Assembly: GCA_013287405.1 (NCBI GenBank)
Contig: JABDDW010000061.1
Coordinates: 1 to 8,886 of the forward strand
Length of the DNA: 8,886 nt
Reading direction: 5' to 3'
DNA from: Deltaproteobacteria bacterium
Lineage (GTDB): Bacteria > Bdellovibrionota > Bdellovibrionia > JABDDW01
This document shows, one piece after another, positions 5,408 to 8,886 of this stretch; the first letter of the stretch is position 1, and every line of letters starts with the position of its first letter. The position numbers were made by a program, and so were the translations under genes. The notes beneath the pieces were generated by a model. That model was not told where the DNA came from. It was given only the letters and a program-made list of their open reading frames with translations, and searched no databases.

Positions 5408-8400
5408 ATGAAAAACATTTTTCAGCTTGAAGTCTTACCATTTATTTTTTGTCTCGGTCTCACGGGATGTTCTAAAAATCTACTCCAAGGGACCTTTAAC
5501 AGCAGCACCCCTAACACTCATGCGTCGGTAGACTGCCAAGCCACGGGTAAGGCCACGTATTTTTCGAAAATTGAGCCCTACATACAGCAAAACTGTGTCG
5601 CTTGCCATGCCAGCAATAGTAATTATACATTGCTCATTGGATCTGCAAATGCGAACGCTAATTACCAGAAAAGCCTTAACGAAATTTATAACTCGCCGGT
5701 TACAGGCCTGCCTCTTATATTATCAAAAATATCAGGTAAGGAGCCTCATGGTGGCGGGACTTTCTTTTTACCGGGATCTACAGGGTATAACGACTTTGCC
5801 AATTGGATTCAAGGCTATTCAGCCTGCTCCACAATTACGGGCAGCTGCAGGATCGTCCAAACGCCGACCTCAATTGTCCTAGGTTCTAACGGAAGCCAAA
5901 GCAATTTAACCCGTGCGTCCGGACTTGCTATGCTTTTACGGCTTCAAACCGTTTTCCCCAATGCCACATCAGCAGAACTCAATCCTGCTCAATTTAGCCT
6001 CTACAATTCAACAGGGATCAACACGGTTTTAGGGTCCCAAGAGCGTCCTGTAAGTGCCGTTAGCGTTGTTGCCCTTCAAGCCATCACCACTAATCTCTGC
6101 AAAAAGTACTCTGGAGGATCTCTAGGATCTCTTTTCTCTCCCACTTCCGCTACTTTACCGGGAGAGACTCTCCCAACAGACAGCATAACAAGTACAGCTT
6201 TGGTCGCAGCCAGAAACGGTTGGCTCTATCCCTACAAATCTACCGATGACGAAGTTCAGACCCTGGTTGTCTTATACAATCAATCTCTAGCTTCGGCACA
6301 AGCGAGCGGAGCTAATTCCGTAACAGCTACAGCGAACGCCCAAATTGGACTTTGCACGGCCATTTTTATGGCTCCACAATTTGCTTTGGGTAACCGAGGA
6401 CCTTTTGATTACTTCCGGCGAGTCTCTCTTGAAGTTGCGCAGTCTATTCCCACGATGCAACAGTTTTCTGACCTTATAAAAGCCGCTACCAGTGGATCCT
6501 CTTCGTCTTATCTTTCAAGCTTTGTGCAGTCCGCTCAAAATTCTTCTGGCTATATCAAAACGATTGAAAATTGGCATCGTGGCTATTTGGGTTTAAGCCC
6601 TGATCCTGTGTTAGTGGCCTCTCAAGACCATCGCATCATGGCGAATAATGGGGCTACACAAATTGCAGCGCCGAAAGTAACTATTAGTAATTTTGGTGGA
6701 ACCCAAATTGCGGGAGCCCCCGCTCCTACCGATCTGAGAATGGCTATCCCAAACATCCCGGGGTCTTATACAAGTTCTGAACTGTGCGATCCTCAAATTC
6801 AAAATTTTGATCCACGCACCACTCAAGTTCAATGGCAGCAGTATAACGCGTATAACTCAACTTGGGAGACCGTAGGCAGTATCAATTTTGACCTCACTAC
6901 TGGCCAATCCACGGTGGTCAACGGAAGTATTACTCTTACGAACGGCGCAAAGCTTGCCACTTCTCCTGCCGACATTGCGCCCAGCCGATATATTTCTGGA
7001 GCGTATGTCTATTTGAGTGGCAATCTCAGCAACTCCCTAAGCCCTATGAAAACTTTCACCCCAGGACAACGAAGAGTTTTGAGGTATAGCCCATCTGGTT
7101 TGCAAAACGGATACAGTCCTACAATGGGTTACTATAGTGGAAAAACTATTTACGCTTGCAATGCCATGTCACGTTTTTTAGCGACTTGCGTTTATCGCCC
7201 CATCAGTAAAGATTATGTGGATGCTGGTTCGTCCGCGGGAACATGGAACGGCTTAGGAGAATTAACAAACACGAATGATCCGACTTCACTACGAGTGCCT
7301 CGGCCGAAATTTGATTTTGAACAATCCTTTCTGGATTCACTCTCTCATCCCGTTGTACTCAGCCAATTTCACTGTGGAATTCCAAACCCATTGGAAATTC
7401 AAAAGGCTGGGACCAGTTCTTATAACGAATTTGCGGCTTATCCTATGGGTTATTCATCATTAACAGCCGTCTCGATTCCAGATCAATCAACAATAAATAC
7501 TTTAGCTGCAAATTATGAAACGGATTCTGCGCCTGCGACTTTGGGAACTGAAGGAGGAGCCTTATCAGATATAAGCAACGAATTGTTTAATGAACCCTTC
7601 CAGCTCCTGGATTATATCGTTCAAAATAATATCGATTATCGTCAGCTTGTGACGGCTAACTACTCCATTGGAAGCGATTACCTCAAACTCTATTATTTAA
7701 CTCACGGATATAGGTTTCCCGTTCTGCCTCCGGGGTATAGTCGATCATCCAATCCGACAGCTTTAACGAAAATCAGTTCGACCACATTCCAGCCTTTGCC
7801 TATTTCTCTTATGCGCAGCAGTTTAGGGGCGTATGCTATAGAGCCCAAATATATCAACAGTTTCGGAAATAACGGAAACATTCCAGCCAAACCCATGTCA
7901 GGGATACTGACTCAGGTTGGCTTTTTATATCCAGTGTCGGGTGGATCGTATCGGACTCTTGCGGCTAGAATCTTAGATCGAGCTATGTGCGGTCAACCCA
8001 ACACCTTTATTCCAAATGCTTCTCAGACGGCTCTGCAGAGTCAGTACATTCCTCCACAAGATAAAGCGTCCCATCTGCAGCCCTCTTGCATCCAATGTCA
8101 CATCAACCTAGATCCTCTTGCAACAGCCATCGGTCTTAACTTCTGGTTGACTCGAACGCCTCTGGCTGCCAACCCCACGGCCCTTGCTGCGAAGGAGTTG
8201 TCAGGAGAGGTTGAGCTTATGTCGACATCAAATTTCGCCACTTATGGCGTCACAGGTGCGGGAGGTAATCCATCCACGGGCGCCCTCCTGGGACAAGAAG
8301 TCACGGGAATACAACAGGTGGGGCAAGTTCTTGGGAGCTCCAACCAGTTTGCTCGATGCACAGTTGGTCAAGCCTTCCAAAATATTTTTGGTCGAATGGC

Positions 8401-8557
8401 TCCAGCCGCGGCTGATTGTGCTTCTACTGCTAATCCTAGCCAAGATTGCCAACTTATTCAAAAGGTGACCTCCGACTTCATGACTTCTCTTGGCTACAAT
8501 TATAACAAGATGATTGAAGATCTAGTGATCTCCACGGACGATATGAGGGCCAACTAG
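5408..8557 (+). CDS. Large dihaem c-type lipoprotein, DUF1592/DUF1588/DUF1585-like
   Basis: The 1049-residue exported protein starts with a lipoprotein signal (lipobox LTGC, lipidated Cys21) and should be anchored to a membrane facing the periplasm or cell surface. It has two c-type haem motifs, CVACH (63-67) and CIQCH (894-898). After the first comes an HGGGTFFLPGS...FANWIQG stretch (114-136), like planctomycete-type cytochrome modules. Residues 337-396 (RRVSLEVAQSIPT...ENWHRGYLGL) resemble the DUF1592 start. Residues 831-912 (SGILTQVGFLYP...ILDRAMC...CIQCHINLDPLATAIGL) resemble DUF1588 with its second haem. The end (985-1045) resembles DUF1585. Between lies a long unassigned stretch, about 400-720. 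Thirteen further cysteines suggest disulfides. The ribosome site GAGGGGAAG is 12 bases from the start, slightly far. The next gene follows directly. Domain calls are from motif memory; the substrate and reaction are unknown. Confidence 0.8.
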   Translation: MKNIFQLEVLPFIFCLGLTGCSKNLLQGTFNSSTPNTHASVDCQATGKATYFSKIEPYIQQNCVACHASNSNYTLLIGSANANANYQKSLNEIYNSPVTGLPLILSKISGKEPHGGGTFFLPGSTGYNDFANWIQGYSACSTITGSCRIVQTPTSIVLGSNGSQSNLTRASGLAMLLRLQTVFPNATSAELNPAQFSLYNSTGINTVLGSQERPVSAVSVVALQAITTNLCKKYSGGSLGSLFSPTSATLPGETLPTDSITSTALVAARNGWLYPYKSTDDEVQTLVVLYNQSLASAQASGANSVTATANAQIGLCTAIFMAPQFALGNRGPFDYFRRVSLEVAQSIPTMQQFSDLIKAATSGSSSSYLSSFVQSAQNSSGYIKTIENWHRGYLGLSPDPVLVASQDHRIMANNGATQIAAPKVTISNFGGTQIAGAPAPTDLRMAIPNIPGSYTSSELCDPQIQNFDPRTTQVQWQQYNAYNSTWETVGSINFDLTTGQSTVVNGSITLTNGAKLATSPADIAPSRYISGAYVYLSGNLSNSLSPMKTFTPGQRRVLRYSPSGLQNGYSPTMGYYSGKTIYACNAMSRFLATCVYRPISKDYVDAGSSAGTWNGLGELTNTNDPTSLRVPRPKFDFEQSFLDSLSHPVVLSQFHCGIPNPLEIQKAGTSSYNEFAAYPMGYSSLTAVSIPDQSTINTLAANYETDSAPATLGTEGGALSDISNELFNEPFQLLDYIVQNNIDYRQLVTANYSIGSDYLKLYYLTHGYRFPVLPPGYSRSSNPTALTKISSTTFQPLPISLMRSSLGAYAIEPKYINSFGNNGNIPAKPMSGILTQVGFLYPVSGGSYRTLAARILDRAMCGQPNTFIPNASQTALQSQYIPPQDKASHLQPSCIQCHINLDPLATAIGLNFWLTRTPLAANPTALAAKELSGEVELMSTSNFATYGVTGAGGNPSTGALLGQEVTGIQQVGQVLGSSNQFARCTVGQAFQNIFGRMAPAAADCASTANPSQDCQLIQKVTSDFMTSLGYNYNKMIEDLVISTDDMRAN

Positions 8558-8886
8558 ATGAAAAAAAGTGGTTTGGTAACAAGAAGAAGTTTTTTAAAGA
8601 ATTCTCTGGGTACTCTCGTTGCTGCATCCACTTTAGGCCCATTTATCCCGGCAAGGAAATTGCGGGGGGACAACATCCCCAAACGTCGCCTGATTAATAT
8701 TGTTGCAACAGGGGGATGGGATCCTATGTCGTTTCATCAACCCATTCTTAGCCATCAAACAGAGGGAATGACGGCTTCAGACATCACGAACCTTTATTCT
8801 CAGCGCTTCCCAGATTCAGAAGCTATTTCATTGCCCGGAGGGCGCCTTCTGGGTCCTGGAATGGCCCCTTATGCGCAAAACGGAAC
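8558..8886 (+). CDS. Tat-exported DUF1501-like protein, N-terminal part (3' end outside window)
   Basis: The frame stays open for 109 codons to the window edge. The start has a twin-arginine signal, TRRSFLK (residues 8-14), followed by a hydrophobic stretch (NSLGTLVAASTLGPFIPA), so export in folded form by the Tat system is expected. Next come RLINIVATGGWDPMSFHQP and LPGGRLLGPGMAPYA. These correspond to the GG-(W/A)-D and LGPGMAPL-like positions near the start of DUF1501 proteins, which fall in the alkaline-phosphatase/sulfatase-like fold. DUF1501 and DUF1552 proteins are commonly encoded beside multi-domain cytochrome lipoproteins like the upstream gene. The ATG follows the upstream stop with no gap, and GAGGG (8545-8549) lies 8 bases before it. 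This implies cotranscription and translational coupling. The activity is unknown. Confidence 0.8.
   Translation, partial: MKKSGLVTRRSFLKNSLGTLVAASTLGPFIPARKLRGDNIPKRRLINIVATGGWDPMSFHQPILSHQTEGMTASDITNLYSQRFPDSEAISLPGGRLLGPGMAPYAQNG

Noticed and set aside
5571..5882. 103-codon + strand frame inside the haem lipoprotein gene
   Set aside because: It is a shadow of the real frame, which has a lipobox and haem motif. No ribosome site or domain is visible.
1..8886. CRISPR arrays, tRNA or rRNA genes, and insertion-sequence transposases
   Set aside because: No regularly spaced repeats, no cloverleaf-like or rRNA-like stretches and no transposase-like protein were seen in the gaps or reading frames.

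Overview
The window is a chromosomal segment of moderate GC content by eye, almost entirely coded on the + strand. It comes from a Gram-negative bacterium: it has a lipoprotein signal, a c-type haem lipoprotein, a twin-arginine signal and a sigma-54-type promoter. The pairing of a large dihaem lipoprotein with a Tat-exported DUF1501-like protein is typical of Bdellovibrionota, Myxococcota and Planctomycetota-like lineages. A Bdellovibrionota or delta-proteobacteria-like source is my best guess, but this is inference from gene content, not a phylogenetic result.

Layout. Positions 2-852 hold the last codons of an ABC ATPase and its complete ABC-2 type permease (NodJ/DrrB-like), joined by an ATGA overlap. 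Positions 853-1503 are a 650-base gap. It carries what looks like a degenerate dispersed palindromic repeat, then the frameshifted remnant of an unrecognised gene, then a promoter region with a possible PhoB-type direct repeat. Positions 1504-5050 are a compact high-affinity phosphate uptake operon, pstS-pstC-pstA-pstB, with abutting or overlapping junctions. No phoU, phoB or phoR lies in the window. Positions 5051-5407 are a second gap with a near-consensus sigma-54 (-24/-12) promoter and an upstream inverted repeat suited to an enhancer-binding activator. Positions 5408-8557 encode a 1049-residue dihaem lipoprotein. It is followed with no gap by a Tat-signal DUF1501-like protein that runs off the right edge.

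How the genes work together. PstS captures phosphate in the periplasm, PstC and PstA form the channel, and PstB drives import. The last two genes form a separate translationally coupled pair exported by two routes (Sec/lipoprotein and Tat), probably acting together in the periplasm or at the outer membrane. Their reaction is unknown. The most interesting part of the window is this pair under an apparent sigma-54 promoter. The gap at 853-1503, where a repeat abuts a gene remnant, is the second.
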